From JAJPHU01 sp035553375 (GTDB lineage Bacteria > Planctomycetota > Planctomycetia > Gemmatales > Gemmataceae): a stretch of 64,000 nucleotides of DNA. The notes beneath the pieces are model-generated. The model was given only the letters and a program-made list of their open reading frames with translations. It had not been told where the DNA came from and made no database searches. Position numbers and translations under genes: made by a program. The stretch is taken from assembly GCA_035553375.1 (NCBI GenBank), contig DATNCY010000030.1:1-64000 (forward strand), given 5' to 3'. Shown in pieces: positions 1 to 8,920 of this stretch. Each line of letters opens with the position of its first letter. Position 1 is the stretch's first letter.

Positions 1-1921
1 TTCCGAGGTTGTCGGCGAAAATCTCATCGTGACCGGCCGCCTGCATTTGCAGCCCGCGCACCGCCAGCACGACGGCGAGGAGGCGACTCGCTTGCATCTG
101 GGGCAGTAGGCTGCCGATGGTCAGTCGCCGCGGATCGGCGACGACTCCCAAGGGCAAGTCGGGAACTTCCCTCAGTTCCGCCGTCCAGTTATCCTGAAGT
201 ATCGCATCCAGCCACGCGGCCAGCTTCGGCTTTTTGTCCGGCCAACCGCGTTCAATCACTTCCGACGCTTGCGCCCAAAAATCGTCGCGCTGTTGGTTCG
301 GCACGTTCGGTTGAGGTGGGCGCAAAGCGCGTTCCCGAGATTCCACTTTGGCGCATGCGGAGCGAATAAGTTGACCGGCCTTGTCCTCGTCCAGCGACGG
401 TATACCGGCCACGAACGCCGGCATGTCCAACTGATCGGGCACATCCGGAATCTCGGCCACGCGATACCACAAGCCGACCGCGATCCACAAGCCGACCGCC
501 ACGAAGGCGGCACCCAGACGCAGGAACGTCCCGCGCGCCAGCAGACGATTGGCTGCCCACGCCGGCACCAGCGCCCAGGCCGTCAGCAGCAGAACCAACG
601 GCACGCCCGCAATCTGCCAGAAATGCAGGCCGATGCCCAGCAGCGATGGCACCCACAAACTCACCAACATCGCCGACACGCCCAGCGCCGCGAACGCCGC
701 CACCACGCTTTTGCGGAACAACAAGCCACTCATCTGCCCCACGCTGAAGCCATACAGCAGCCATATCGTTAGATGTACGGCCGTCGGCACCACCGGCCCG
801 ACCAAGCACGAATGCAACACCTCGCCGAAAAACGGCACCCGCCTCTCGCTCATCGACGGCGATTCTATCCGATAGTAGATCGTGAGAATCAGACTCGGCA
901 GCATGAGCAGGAACGTGGCGAACACAGCCAACGCGAAGCGCATACCGAGCTTGGTGATCCACACGCGGCCCAGCGGAAAACGCTGATCGCCGAGAAAGCG
1001 AAACGAACCGTGCGCCTGCTCGTCGTCGCAAATGGTGACACCACACAGCACGCCGATGAACAGCGTGACGATCGGCCATACAACTGGTCCGGCCACCGGC
1101 AAAAGAAAGCCCAATGCCAGAGAGAAGATCGTCAGTCCAATGATGAGCCGGCGCATCTGCACGTAATTCAACCACAGCAACCGAAGCCAACTCACCCATA
1201 CATCCTTGTCTGGTCGCCCACGCACTCCCTTCGCTCCAGCTTGGCGCAGACGATCTGTCCGGCTGAAGATGCGCGCGGAGCCGACAATGGGAGACGCCAA
1301 CCAGATGATCCCGGCCAGACAGCCGAGGACGACGGGCGCGTAAGGGTTCTCCGGCAAAAGAATGGCCAGCACGGCCACACACGGCACGGAGAGAATTCCC
1401 AGAACGAACCCACTGAGGATATATCCGCCGAGGGCCAGGCCGATCGTGCCGATCACGCTTTCGCCGCGTGCCGAGAACAGCAGCCCCCAGGACATGCCGA
1501 TCAGCCCGGCCAGGACCATCCATAGCACAACCAGCGCCGTCTGCCACACGTCCGCGCCGACGCCCAGTCCAATCAGGAAGCCCGTCAACACAGCGACTTG
1601 TCCCAGGAAAAGCACTACACCAATCAGACACTTCAGCAGCCAGAGTTGAAGGCGACGGATCGGTAGCATATCGAGGAAGGTCATCGTTCCTTCCTCGCGT
1701 TCGCCGGCCAGCAGGATCGATCCGCAGACGAGGCCATACGTCCAGGTGAGCAGCACAGCCAATCCTTGAAGCGGCTCGCGGACGCCATCGTGATACGTCA
1801 TGAGGCTGTCCGACTCCATCAGACGCGCCAGCCCAAACAGGCAGGTGCCGCCACCGACTGTCAACGTCAACCAGATGGCGCGATGCTCTCGATATTCCTT
1901 CCACAGCAGAGCCTGAATCAT
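1..1921 (-). CDS. ABC-2 type transporter permease (C-terminus beyond window)
   Basis: This frame is open from the ATG at 1921 to the left edge, about 640 codons with no stop. It begins MIQALLWKEYREHR, the typical start of ABC-2 permeases. Roughly a dozen hydrophobic segments follow, arranged as two half-transporters, with a conserved-looking soluble loop near the middle (ICDDEQAHGSFRFLGDQ). After about residue 500 the chain becomes soluble. A good Shine-Dalgarno (GGAGG) precedes the ATG. The gene lies directly downstream of an ABC ATPase and a GntR regulator on the same strand, so it is the membrane half of a regulated exporter in the inner membrane; the substrate is unknown. A 575-codon ORF in another frame (252-1979) overlaps it but is arginine-rich and has no membrane character. 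Confidence 0.82.
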   Translation of the reverse strand, partial: MIQALLWKEYREHRAIWLTLTVGGGTCLFGLARLMESDSLMTYHDGVREPLQGLAVLLTWTYGLVCGSILLAGEREEGTMTFLDMLPIRRLQLWLLKCLIGVVLFLGQVAVLTGFLIGLGVGADVWQTALVVLWMVLAGLIGMSWGLLFSARGESVIGTIGLALGGYILSGFVLGILSVPCVAVLAILLPENPYAPVVLGCLAGIIWLASPIVGSARIFSRTDRLRQAGAKGVRGRPDKDVWVSWLRLLWLNYVQMRRLIIGLTIFSLALGFLLPVAGPVVWPIVTLFIGVLCGVTICDDEQAHGSFRFLGDQRFPLGRVWITKLGMRFALAVFATFLLMLPSLILTIYYRIESPSMSERRVPFFGEVLHSCLVGPVVPTAVHLTIWLLYGFSVGQMSGLLFRKSVVAAFAALGVSAMLVSLWVPSLLGIGLHFWQIAGVPLVLLLTAWALVPAWAANRLLARGTFLRLGAAFVAVGLWIAVGLWYRVAEIPDVPDQLDMPAFVAGIPSLDEDKAGQLIRSACAKVESRERALRPPQPNVPNQQRDDFWAQASEVIERGWPDKKPKLAAWLDAILQDNWTAELREVPDLPLGVVADPRRLTIGSLLPQMQASRLLAVVLAVRGLQMQAAGHDEIFADNLG

Positions 1922-1940
1922 GGCCGCGCGTCCTCCTTCT

Positions 1941-2009
1941 CAATGCAGAATGCAGAATGAAAGACAACGCGCCTTTCATTCTGCATTCTGCATTCTGACT
2001 TCTGCATTG
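1941..2009. repeat. Heptamer-based inverted repeat between ABC ATPase and permease
   Basis: Two arms, 1941-1963 and 1973-2009, are built from a 7-bp unit (ATGCAGA on one strand, TTCTGCA on the other). They are inverted around a 9-base loop and pair perfectly over 22-23 bp. The right arm carries extra units. It reads through into the ATPase gene and supplies its last residues (AEVRMQNAE) and its TGA stop. A copy of the right arm with one mismatch lies at 6223-6259 in the opposite orientation. Confidence 0.8.
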
Positions 2010-2914
2010 GTTGAACGTGCCTCAGCGGGTCGATGAAAGCGAGCCAGCAACGCCGTGTACATGTCTTCGAGGCTTAGGGGCGTTTCCTCCATATCGAGGA
2101 TGTCTTCTTGCTCCCGCAGATCCTCCAAGGCAGGGCGATCGGGATCTTGCAACACCGCCTGCCAGAGTCGGCCGGAACTCTCGCACTCCAGCACGATGCC
2201 GAGTCTCGCCGCATCGGGCGGCAGTCCCTCGAAGCGCAGCCGAACACGGACGATACGCTTACGCAGTTCCTCGATTGACGCCGCCAACAGCAGCCGGCCC
2301 TCGGCCATGAACCCGGCGTGACTGGCCACGCGCTCCACCTCGGCGATGCCGTGGCTGGACAACAAGATTGTCCGCCCCGCGCCGGCCAATTCGACCATGC
2401 TGGCCAGAAATTCACGACGGATAAATAGATCGAGGCCGGAGGTTGGTTCATCGAGAATCAACACCTCCGGGTCCGGCGCTAGCGCCAATGCCAGACCGAC
2501 CTTGGCATACCCGCCCTTGGACAGCGTCTTGAGCCGAACCGCCGGATCGAGCCGGAAGCGCTGCACCAACTCGACGTAGCGCGCGAAGAAGCCGGCCTTA
2601 TGAAAGCCGGCCGTGAACCAACCAATCTCGCGGACGGTCATCCAGTCGTAGAAACGCGGTTTTTCCGGCACGTAGCCGACGCGATGGCGTAGAGGGATGG
2701 CGGCCGACCAGCAATCCTCACCGAGAATGTTGGCCGAGCCGGCATCCGGCTGGAGCAGGCCAGTCAGCATACGAATGGTCGTGGACTTACCCGCTCCGTT
2801 ACCGCCCAAGAGGGCGAAGATGGCCCCTTGCGGCACGGTCAGGTCGAGCCGATTAACGACGATCTTACCGCCGAAGCACTTGGTTAACCCGTGCGTGGCG
2901 ATGATGGTGTCCAT
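1976..2914 (-). CDS. ABC transporter ATP-binding protein
   Basis: This is the nucleotide-binding subunit of the exporter whose permease follows. Walker A GGNGAGKS is at residues 37-44 and Walker B LILDEP near 151-157. The signature is LSKGG, a variant of LSGGQ, near 131-135. The D-loop SGLD and switch His (SSHG) are present. A C-terminal extension of about 90 residues after the switch resembles those of CcmA/YtrB-type exporters. The start ATG at 2914 matches the family N-terminus. The gene order GntR, ATPase, permease on the minus strand indicates one operon, though a strong hairpin (2939-3013) separates it from the GntR gene. The last ten or so residues are translated repeat DNA and are probably not functional. 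Confidence 0.92.
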   Translation of the reverse strand: MDTIIATHGLTKCFGGKIVVNRLDLTVPQGAIFALLGGNGAGKSTTIRMLTGLLQPDAGSANILGEDCWSAAIPLRHRVGYVPEKPRFYDWMTVREIGWFTAGFHKAGFFARYVELVQRFRLDPAVRLKTLSKGGYAKVGLALALAPDPEVLILDEPTSGLDLFIRREFLASMVELAGAGRTILLSSHGIAEVERVASHAGFMAEGRLLLAASIEELRKRIVRVRLRFEGLPPDAARLGIVLECESSGRLWQAVLQDPDRPALEDLREQEDILDMEETPLSLEDMYTALLARFHRPAEARSTNAEVRMQNAE

Positions 2915-2938
2915 CGCGATTGTTCTCCTGCGTTGCCA

Positions 2939-3013
2939 GGCGAACGGCCGGCGTGAGCCGGCTGGTATAGACTGATGAAGGCTATACCAGCCGGCTTACG
3001 CCGGCCGTTCGCC
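2939..3013. repeat. Long GC-rich hairpin (32-bp arms)
   Basis: Arms 2939-2970 and 2982-3013 are inverted copies with one mismatch around an 11-base loop. The motif GCGAACGGCCGGCGT in the arm recurs at 10917-10931, so it belongs to a dispersed family. It sits between the GntR and ATPase genes, where it could attenuate or terminate transcription. There is no T-run typical of an intrinsic terminator. Confidence 0.85.
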
Positions 3014-3015
3014 CC

Positions 3016-3399
3016 TTACGCTTTTTTGCCCCGGCCTATTACTTCTTCAACGAGTCGGCGGATTTCCTCGGCGGACAAACCGCTGGCGACTGCCTCGCGC
3101 AGCGCCTCGTGGATACGTTCGCCGATCCTTTTCTGTCGCTCCGCCCGGCAAATCTTGGGAGCGTCCACCGTCACTTCCATGCCGCGGCCGCGCCGCGCCG
3201 TCAGCACGCCGAGCCGTTCCAGCGCCTGAAACGCCTTTGCCACGGTATTGGGATGAACCGTCAACTGCATGCCCAGTTCGCGCACACTCGGAATCAGGGC
3301 GCCCACTTCCAGACCGCCCGACGCGATATTGAAAATGACCTGCGAGACGATTTGCTCGAAAATCGGAATCGCGGAGTCCGGTTGGATGTCAAACCACAT
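3016..3399 (-). CDS. GntR family transcriptional regulator (YtrA-like)
   Basis: A 127-residue protein beginning MWFDIQPDSAIPIFEQIVSQV. This is the winged-helix GntR N-terminus (residues 1-75), including IPSVRELGMQLTVHPNTVAKAFQALERLG for the recognition helix region. It is followed only by a short helical tail. The short C-terminus and linkage to an ABC transporter are diagnostic of the YtrA subfamily. It probably represses its own operon with the downstream ATPase and permease genes and is released by an unknown ligand, often a cell-wall-active compound in this subfamily. A palindrome lies just upstream of the start (3418-3441). Confidence 0.9.
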   Translation of the reverse strand: MWFDIQPDSAIPIFEQIVSQVIFNIASGGLEVGALIPSVRELGMQLTVHPNTVAKAFQALERLGVLTARRGRGMEVTVDAPKICRAERQKRIGERIHEALREAVASGLSAEEIRRLVEEVIGRGKKA

Positions 3400-3417
3400 T
3401 CTTCATCCCGTGCCCAA

Positions 3418-3441
3418 AGTGTAACACATATACAGTACACT
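3418..3441. promoter_or_regulatory. Candidate GntR operator
   Basis: AGTGTA at 3418-3423 and TACACT at 3436-3441 form an inverted repeat with a 12-base A+T-rich spacer, 18 to 42 bases upstream of the GntR start codon. YtrA-type regulators usually bind such dyads near their own promoter. The assignment is from position and symmetry only. Confidence 0.5.
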
Positions 3442-3640
3442 AGAGCAGTTGAATGAGGAATGCAAGGGGAATTCGCCGGTCCATTCTCGATATTGGCCTT
3501 GGTGCGGTACGCTTCTGTTCGGAAACGTCCAGTTGTGGTAGATTGCATGGGAAGGCAAACATGATCGTGGAGACAGCTATGATCAGGGGATCGAGGCGTG
3601 ACCGGGTCGAAACCGTTCGCGCATTTTCTGGGCGAACACT

Positions 3641-3874
3641 ATGAAAATTGTGGGCATTGTGGAAACAGGTAATGGTCAGACTGTCCCCCTGCCGGAGGAA
3701 TTTCGTTTTGAAATTCCCACGGTATCCATTCGCCGCGAAGGTACCGCCGTGATTTTGGAGCCTATCAAGCCGATGCACTGGCCGGAACATTTCTTCGACG
3801 ACATTCGCATCAATGATCCCGCATTCGCCCGCCCCGATCAGGGGTCAACTCCCCCCGCGCCATTATTCGATTGA
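3641..3874 (+). CDS. AbrB/VapB-type antitoxin, no toxin partner
   Basis: A 77-residue protein resembling small swapped-hairpin AbrB-fold antitoxins: GNGQTVPLPEEFRFEIPTVS then IRREGTAVILEPI (residues 10-45), the pattern of VapB proteins that pair with PIN-domain VapC toxins. The tail (PEHFFDDIRI) looks like the toxin-binding segment. No PIN gene follows. The next gene is a large helicase starting 37 bases later, and nothing of suitable size lies upstream on the same strand. No strong Shine-Dalgarno is visible. I read it as an orphaned antitoxin, which may still be expressed as a DNA-binding protein. Confidence 0.7.
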   Translation: MKIVGIVETGNGQTVPLPEEFRFEIPTVSIRREGTAVILEPIKPMHWPEHFFDDIRINDPAFARPDQGSTPPAPLFD

Positions 3875-3911
3875 GGATTTCCAACGATTATCGTGGAAGG
3901 GATGTACCGCA

Positions 3912-6257
3912 ATGTCCGCCGATGTGCCGACACGCGATGAACTGACCGAGCGTTACCTGGCTCAGTTGCCGTATGCACCTTACCCGGTGCAAGAGGACGC
4001 TCTCCTCGCTTGGTTCACCGCCGAACAAGGCGTCCTCGTCTGCGCTCCAACCGGCACCGGCAAGACCCTCATCGCCCAGGCCGCTCTTTTCGAGGCGTTG
4101 CACACCGGCACCGTCGCCTATTACACGACGCCGCTCATCGCCCTGACCGAGCAAAAGTTTTACGAGATGCAGGCATCGGCCGTGCGCTGGGGCTTTTCAC
4201 CCGACGATGTTGGACTCGTCACCGGCAATCGCCGCGTCAATCCTAACGCCCGCATCCTCGTCGTTGTCGCCGAGATTTTGCTCAATCGATTGCTGCACGC
4301 ACACCGCGAGCCGGATCTGCCCGATGATGTGCCGCTCGGCCCCGAAGCGTTCGACTTCACGCTCGTCTCCGCCGTGGTCATGGACGAATTTCACAACTTC
4401 GCCGATCCGCAGCGCGGCATCGTTTGGGAGTTGGCCCTTGCCTTGTTGCCGGCACATATTCGCCTCCTTTTGCTGTCTGCAACGGTCGGTAATGCCGTGG
4501 AGTTTCTGAACTGGCTCGAACGCTGTCATCATCGCAAACTCGAATTGGTCGAGGGCAAAGAGCGCAAGGTGCCGCTGACTTTTCGCTGGGTGCCCGATGA
4601 ATTTCTCGGCGAACAACTGGTTCACATGGCCAAGGGGCAAGACGAAAACCGTACGACGCCGGCGTTGGTCTTCTGCTTCAACCGCGATGAATGTTGGAGT
4701 GTGGCGGAGATGCTCAAGGGACTGGATTTGTTCGCTCCCGGCACGCGCGGCCCCCTCAACGATGAGGTGGACAAACTCGACTGGACCAAGGGCGTCGGCC
4801 CCAAGCTCAAGCAAATGCTGCGTCGCGGCGTCGGTGTCCATCACGCCGGCTTGCTGCCTAAGTATCGCCGCGTCGTCGAGGATTTGTTCGTCAAGAAACT
4901 GTTGGCCGTCGCTGTCTGCACCGAGACGCTGGCGGCGGGCATCAATCTACCGGCGCGCTCCGTCGTGCTGACCACACTCGTCAAGGGGCCGCACGGCAAG
5001 GAGAAACTGGTTGATGCCAGCACGGCCCATCAGATTTTCGGCCGCGCCGGCCGGCCGCAGTTCGACGATCGCGGCTTCGTGTTCGCGCTGGCTCACGAAG
5101 ATGATGTGCGCATTCTGCGCTGGAAGGAAAAATACGATCGGATTCCCGAAGACACGCGCGATCCGGGGCTAATAAAAGCTAAAAAAGCTCTCAAAAAGAA
5201 GAAACCTTCGCGCCGCGATAATGCTGTTTACTGGAGTGAGGCACAGTTTCAGCAGTTGCAGGCAGCGCCGCCGGGCAAATTGTACAGTAAAGGGCCGATG
5301 CCGTGGCGACTACTGGCTTATCTGCTGAAACTGTCGCCGGAAGTCGCGCGCGTGCGCACTGTCTTGCGTAAACGATTGATGGATGAATCGCGCGTCAAGG
5401 CCAGCGAGAAGGCGCTGGATCGCATGGTGCTGACGCTGGCCGAACGCGGCTTCGTCACGCTCGATCCCCCACTACCGCCACCGGAGGCAGATGCCGCCGG
5501 CTCGCCGGTCGAGATTCCCGAAGGCTACCAAATCGTCCGCGCTCTGCCGACGTCGGCGCTCGATACGCTGCTGGTTTTTCGCAGTGTGCATCCGCTCTAC
5601 GGCGCGTTTCTCATCGAGCAGCTTGGCATCGCCGACCGCAATGAACGCCTGCAAGCGATGGAGAGCGTGCTGGAAGTGCCGCGACCGCTGTTGCGTCATT
5701 TGCGTGTGCCGCGTCCCGATCAGCTGCCACCGGGACCGCTGGCCATGAATCGCCTTGATTCCGAGCTAATCCGTCGCGGTCTGATGATCGCTCCGGTGCC
5801 GAAAAGCGAGGACGAGGACGAAGACGACGAGGAGGAAGAAGAGGAGCATCCGCCGACGCTGGCCGAGAAACTGCGGCTGTTGTTCGATGCCACGCATCCC
5901 GCCGTACTCGATGTCTCGACGCAGTCGGTATGGGCGGCGGGCGAGTTGCTGCGTTTCAATGGCAATTTCAATCTGTATGTGCAGACGCGCGATTTAATCA
6001 AGCAAGAAGGCATCGTCTTTCGCCACTTGCTGCGGCTGATTCTGCTCTGCGGCGAGTTCGCGCAGGTATGTCCACCGGAGACGACGCCGGAAGAATGGCA
6101 AGCCGATCTGCGTGAACTGAGCGAACGACTGACAGCGAGTTGCCGCGAGGTCGATCCGACCAGTACGGACGAGGCCATCCAGCACGCGCGCGCCGCCGAC
6201 GTGGTCGCGGGCGAAGGCGACCCAATGCAGAAGTCAGAATGCAGAATGCAGAATTAA
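3912..6257 (+). CDS. DEAD/DEAH-box RNA/DNA helicase, SKI2-like
   Basis: The start chosen is ATG 3912, preceded by GGAAGGGA; an upstream in-frame ATG (3813) would overlap the antitoxin gene. The 781-residue protein has the superfamily 2 motifs in order: Walker A APTGTGKT (residues 45-52), DEFH near 157, SAT near 187, then the second RecA domain with VHHAGLLPKYR and HQIFGRAGR near 371. These are hallmarks of Ski2/Mtr4-type helicases. The C-terminal part is helical and carries a run of about 15 acidic residues near 631. A role in RNA turnover or processing is likely but not shown. The last ten residues (MQKSECRMQN) and the TAA stop come from a heptamer repeat. Confidence 0.88.
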   Translation: MSADVPTRDELTERYLAQLPYAPYPVQEDALLAWFTAEQGVLVCAPTGTGKTLIAQAALFEALHTGTVAYYTTPLIALTEQKFYEMQASAVRWGFSPDDVGLVTGNRRVNPNARILVVVAEILLNRLLHAHREPDLPDDVPLGPEAFDFTLVSAVVMDEFHNFADPQRGIVWELALALLPAHIRLLLLSATVGNAVEFLNWLERCHHRKLELVEGKERKVPLTFRWVPDEFLGEQLVHMAKGQDENRTTPALVFCFNRDECWSVAEMLKGLDLFAPGTRGPLNDEVDKLDWTKGVGPKLKQMLRRGVGVHHAGLLPKYRRVVEDLFVKKLLAVAVCTETLAAGINLPARSVVLTTLVKGPHGKEKLVDASTAHQIFGRAGRPQFDDRGFVFALAHEDDVRILRWKEKYDRIPEDTRDPGLIKAKKALKKKKPSRRDNAVYWSEAQFQQLQAAPPGKLYSKGPMPWRLLAYLLKLSPEVARVRTVLRKRLMDESRVKASEKALDRMVLTLAERGFVTLDPPLPPPEADAAGSPVEIPEGYQIVRALPTSALDTLLVFRSVHPLYGAFLIEQLGIADRNERLQAMESVLEVPRPLLRHLRVPRPDQLPPGPLAMNRLDSELIRRGLMIAPVPKSEDEDEDDEEEEEEHPPTLAEKLRLLFDATHPAVLDVSTQSVWAAGELLRFNGNFNLYVQTRDLIKQEGIVFRHLLRLILLCGEFAQVCPPETTPEEWQADLRELSERLTASCREVDPTSTDEAIQHARAADVVAGEGDPMQKSECRMQN

Positions 6258-6259
6258 AG
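6223..6259. repeat. Single heptamer-repeat arm, inverted copy of 1973-2009
   Basis: 37 bases matching 1973-2009 on the opposite strand with one mismatch (unit ATGCAGA). It overlaps the end of the helicase gene and supplies its stop codon. I see no inverted partner beside it. A small hairpin (TATTGCC/GGCAATA, 6269-6288) follows. Confidence 0.8.
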
Positions 6260-6289
6260 ACATCTGCCTATTGCCTACTTCGGCAATAC

Positions 6290-6444
6290 CCGCCCCGAAG
6301 GGGCGTTTCTTATAGCCCAGGGCGCAGCCCTGGGGAGCGCGACGTTGTCGTTGAACATTGTCGTGGGGCGTTGGGCGTCGTCGTGGGACGTTACCCCAGC
6401 CCAGGGCTGCGCCCTGGGCTAGAAGAAACGCCCCTTCGGGGCGG
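6290..6444. repeat. Composite inverted repeat between convergent genes
   Basis: The outer arms carry CGCCCCGAAGGGGCG and AAACGCCCC-type sequence (6290-6312 and about 6423-6444). The inner arms carry AGCCCAGGGCGCAGCCCTGG (about 6314-6334 and 6394-6420). About 60 bases lie between them. It sits between the convergent helicase and methyltransferase genes and could act as a bidirectional terminator. Confidence 0.75.
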
Positions 6445-6476
6445 ATAACGCCACTTACTGCCGACTGGATTGCTGC

Positions 6477-7361
6477 TCACTCCTTCTTCAGCGGCGTTTC
6501 CCATAGATAAATCTTGTGCTTGCGTCCGTCCTGCGTCTCCACGGACACCATTTGTTTGGGCGTCACGCCTTTGATGGCGAACTCGTAGGAGACGATGCGC
6601 GCTCCCTTTTTCAGCTTTTCGAGTTGCGGCAGCAATTTGACATTGAGGTCGGGCAGCAGATAGAGCGTCACCACGCTGGCCGGCGCGAGGTCCACCTTGA
6701 AAAGATCGTCCTCCTTGATGGTGACAAGGTCTTCCACGCCGTTGGCCTTGGCCTTGGCTTTCGCCTCCTTGACGCGCTGGGGATTGATATCGATCCCGAC
6801 GGCCTTGCAGCCGTACTTCTTGGCCGCCGCGACGACAATCCCGCCATCGCCGCAGCCGGGATCGTAAACCACATCGTCTTTCTTGACGGCGGCCAACTCC
6901 AGCATCTTGTCCACCGCTTCCGGCGGCGTCCGGAAGAAATCTACATCCGGTTTGCGCACCGGCTGCTTCGTCTCGTCCTTCTTCTTGTCCGGCTCACCGT
7001 CCTTGCGGACAGGTGGTTTCGACTCCTCTTTGACATCTTCGTTGCGCAGATCCACCGACTTGTTATCGCCGGCGTGGACGTGAACGACCTTCTTGCCCTT
7101 GAGTCGTTTACCGTCCTTCTCGTAAGTCCATTCGAGAGTGTAATGATAGCTTTTACCCGCTTCCAGCGGTGGCGAATAGAAACGCCGCGCCTCTCCGGTT
7201 TGCTTCGTTTCCTTGCCGTCAATAACCAGGCGAGCGGCGGCGGGCAGGCGGACGCGCAGCGTCGCGCTCTGCGCGTCCTCTTGCCCCGCGGCGGGCGCGG
7301 CCGTCAGCATGAGACAAACTCCCACAAAGGCGAACCGAGCGCGATGCAAGTTGCGTGACAT
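6477..7361 (-). CDS. Exported TIGR03000-like domain protein with SAM methyltransferase domain
   Basis: The 294-residue protein starts with a signal peptide (residues 1-26, ending AAPAAGQ). A domain like the Planctomycetes-specific TIGR03000 family follows (about 32-105; LRVRLPAAARLVIDGK, then TGEARRFYSPPLEAGK). After a Lys/Glu-rich linker (106-138) comes a class I methyltransferase domain: motif I DPGCGDGG (167-174), acidic end of strand 2 GIDIN (189-193), and YLLPDLN downstream, as in lysine N-methyltransferase-like proteins of the FAM173/Dot1-like type. Shine-Dalgarno GGAGG sits 7 bases before the ATG. It is 15 bases downstream of the permease gene and so probably co-transcribed. An exported SAM-dependent enzyme is odd, because SAM is cytoplasmic. 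Confidence 0.8.
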   Translation of the reverse strand: MSRNLHRARFAFVGVCLMLTAAPAAGQEDAQSATLRVRLPAAARLVIDGKETKQTGEARRFYSPPLEAGKSYHYTLEWTYEKDGKRLKGKKVVHVHAGDNKSVDLRNEDVKEESKPPVRKDGEPDKKKDETKQPVRKPDVDFFRTPPEAVDKMLELAAVKKDDVVYDPGCGDGGIVVAAAKKYGCKAVGIDINPQRVKEAKAKAKANGVEDLVTIKEDDLFKVDLAPASVVTLYLLPDLNVKLLPQLEKLKKGARIVSYEFAIKGVTPKQMVSVETQDGRKHKIYLWETPLKKE

Positions 7362-7376
7362 GGATGTACCTCCGCA

Positions 7377-8828
7377 TCAATCGGGACGAAACACGGACTT
7401 CCCGGCCGGCGTCCGCAAACGGACCATCCGCAGCGAAAGCCGATACAGTACCAGGCCGGCGACCGCCAGGAAACCGACCACGGCGAGCAAGCCGCCGAGC
7501 AGATCGATCTTATGGGCATACGTAATGCCCGCATAGATCATGTAGGCGCAGATGCCGCAAAAGATAAGGGGCAGCAGCGGATAAAGGGGAACCGAAAAGG
7601 GGCGAGGGAGGTTCGGATCGCGCCGGCGCAGGGCGAACAAGGACAGCGCGGCCAGGAAAAAGAACAGCCAAAACACAGGCGTCGTGAAGACCATGAGGAT
7701 CTCGAAACCGCCGTGTCCCTGCCATTTCACCAGCGGTAAACCGGCGGAGGCAAGCCAGTAATTGACGAGCGTGCGGCCGGCCTGGGTGCCGACCATGCCG
7801 ATCATGATGAGACTGATGGCCGTCTGAGCGAGCAAGGCGGCCCACGGCGTTCGCGTTCGACCATGCGAGCGTCCCAGCCAGGCGAACACGGGATGATCCC
7901 GCCCCATCGTCGCGTACATGCGCGAACCGGAGAAGAGCATGCCGTTGATCGCTCCGAGAGCCGAGATCATCACCAATACCGACATGGCTCGCTTGCCCCA
8001 ATCGCCCAGCGGACGCGCCAGCAAATCGGACGCGATCGCCTTCGACTGACTCGCGCTCTCGAAGCCCAATCCCCACAGGAAGGCGGCATTGATGAACACA
8101 TAAATCAGCGTGATGGCCGCCGTGCCGAGGATCAGCGCCCGCGCGATGGCGCGGGGACCGCCGCGCACTTCGGCGGCGACGAACGCCGCATCGTTCCATC
8201 CGCCGTAGGCCAAAAAGACGACCACCAGCGCATTGGCCAGCGATGGCGTTCTCGTCGAGACAGAAGGCTCGACCGTTGCCAGAGGTTGCGGCCAACCAAA
8301 CCCGGCGATGAGGATACCGGCCAGTCCGATCACCTTGGCCAGCGTCAGGGCGTTTTGCGTGCCCTTGCCGAACACGATGCCCAGGACATTGAGCAGCGAT
8401 AGAGCTACCACCGCGCCAGCCGTCCATATCCAGCGCCGCCCTTCGGGTACACCCCATAACGGAGCGGCATAGTCGGCGAAAACGAACCCCATCATGGCGA
8501 TATTGGCCGTGCGAATGGCGGCCAACTGAAACCAGCCGAACTGAAAGCCGAGCCAGGGTCCGAACGCCCGACTCAAATAGACATAATCGCCGCCGGAATG
8601 CGGATAGGTGCTGGCCAACTCCGCGAAGCATAGCGCGCCGATGAGCGACAGCACTCCGCACAAGGCCCAGAGCGCCAACGCTATCCACGGCCCGGAGACG
8701 TTTTGCAGCATGAAGGGCGGCGTCTCGTAGATGCTCACGCCGACGACGATGCCGATCATAATGCTGACCACGTCCCACATGCCGAGCGAGGCGTGGTGAG
8801 ACGGGCCATCGTCGGTCGAGCGTGTCAT
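7377..8828 (-). CDS. APC superfamily amino acid permease
   Basis: 483 residues with about 12 hydrophobic segments. The N-terminal part has the APC-family start LGMWDVVSIMIGIVVGVSI, then FAELASTYPHSGGDYVYLSRAFGP, the conserved loop of amino acid/polyamine permeases. It is an inner-membrane transporter for amino acids or related amines; the substrate cannot be read from sequence. GGAGG lies 11 bases before the ATG. The methyltransferase gene follows after 15 bases on the same strand. A 454-codon ORF in another minus-strand frame overlaps this gene and is a shadow. Confidence 0.9.
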   Translation of the reverse strand: MTRSTDDGPSHHASLGMWDVVSIMIGIVVGVSIYETPPFMLQNVSGPWIALALWALCGVLSLIGALCFAELASTYPHSGGDYVYLSRAFGPWLGFQFGWFQLAAIRTANIAMMGFVFADYAAPLWGVPEGRRWIWTAGAVVALSLLNVLGIVFGKGTQNALTLAKVIGLAGILIAGFGWPQPLATVEPSVSTRTPSLANALVVVFLAYGGWNDAAFVAAEVRGGPRAIARALILGTAAITLIYVFINAAFLWGLGFESASQSKAIASDLLARPLGDWGKRAMSVLVMISALGAINGMLFSGSRMYATMGRDHPVFAWLGRSHGRTRTPWAALLAQTAISLIMIGMVGTQAGRTLVNYWLASAGLPLVKWQGHGGFEILMVFTTPVFWLFFFLAALSLFALRRRDPNLPRPFSVPLYPLLPLIFCGICAYMIYAGITYAHKIDLLGGLLAVVGFLAVAGLVLYRLSLRMVRLRTPAGKSVFRPD

Positions 8829-8920
8829 GAGTAGATCGTCCTCCGGGATGGGTGAAGGAAGGAGAATAGCCCATCCACGGATGTATTACAAGCGGCGGAC
8901 GATCTATCGAGAAAGGGAAT

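Noticed and set aside
252..1979. 575-codon minus-strand ORF over the ABC permease
   Set aside because: Arg/Ser-rich composition and no membrane segments. The correct frame starts at 1921, has permease features and a Shine-Dalgarno, and runs off the left edge.
7510..8874. 454-codon ORF overlapping the APC permease on the same strand
   Set aside because: Arginine-rich shadow frame. The 7377-8828 frame has permease motifs and 12 hydrophobic segments.
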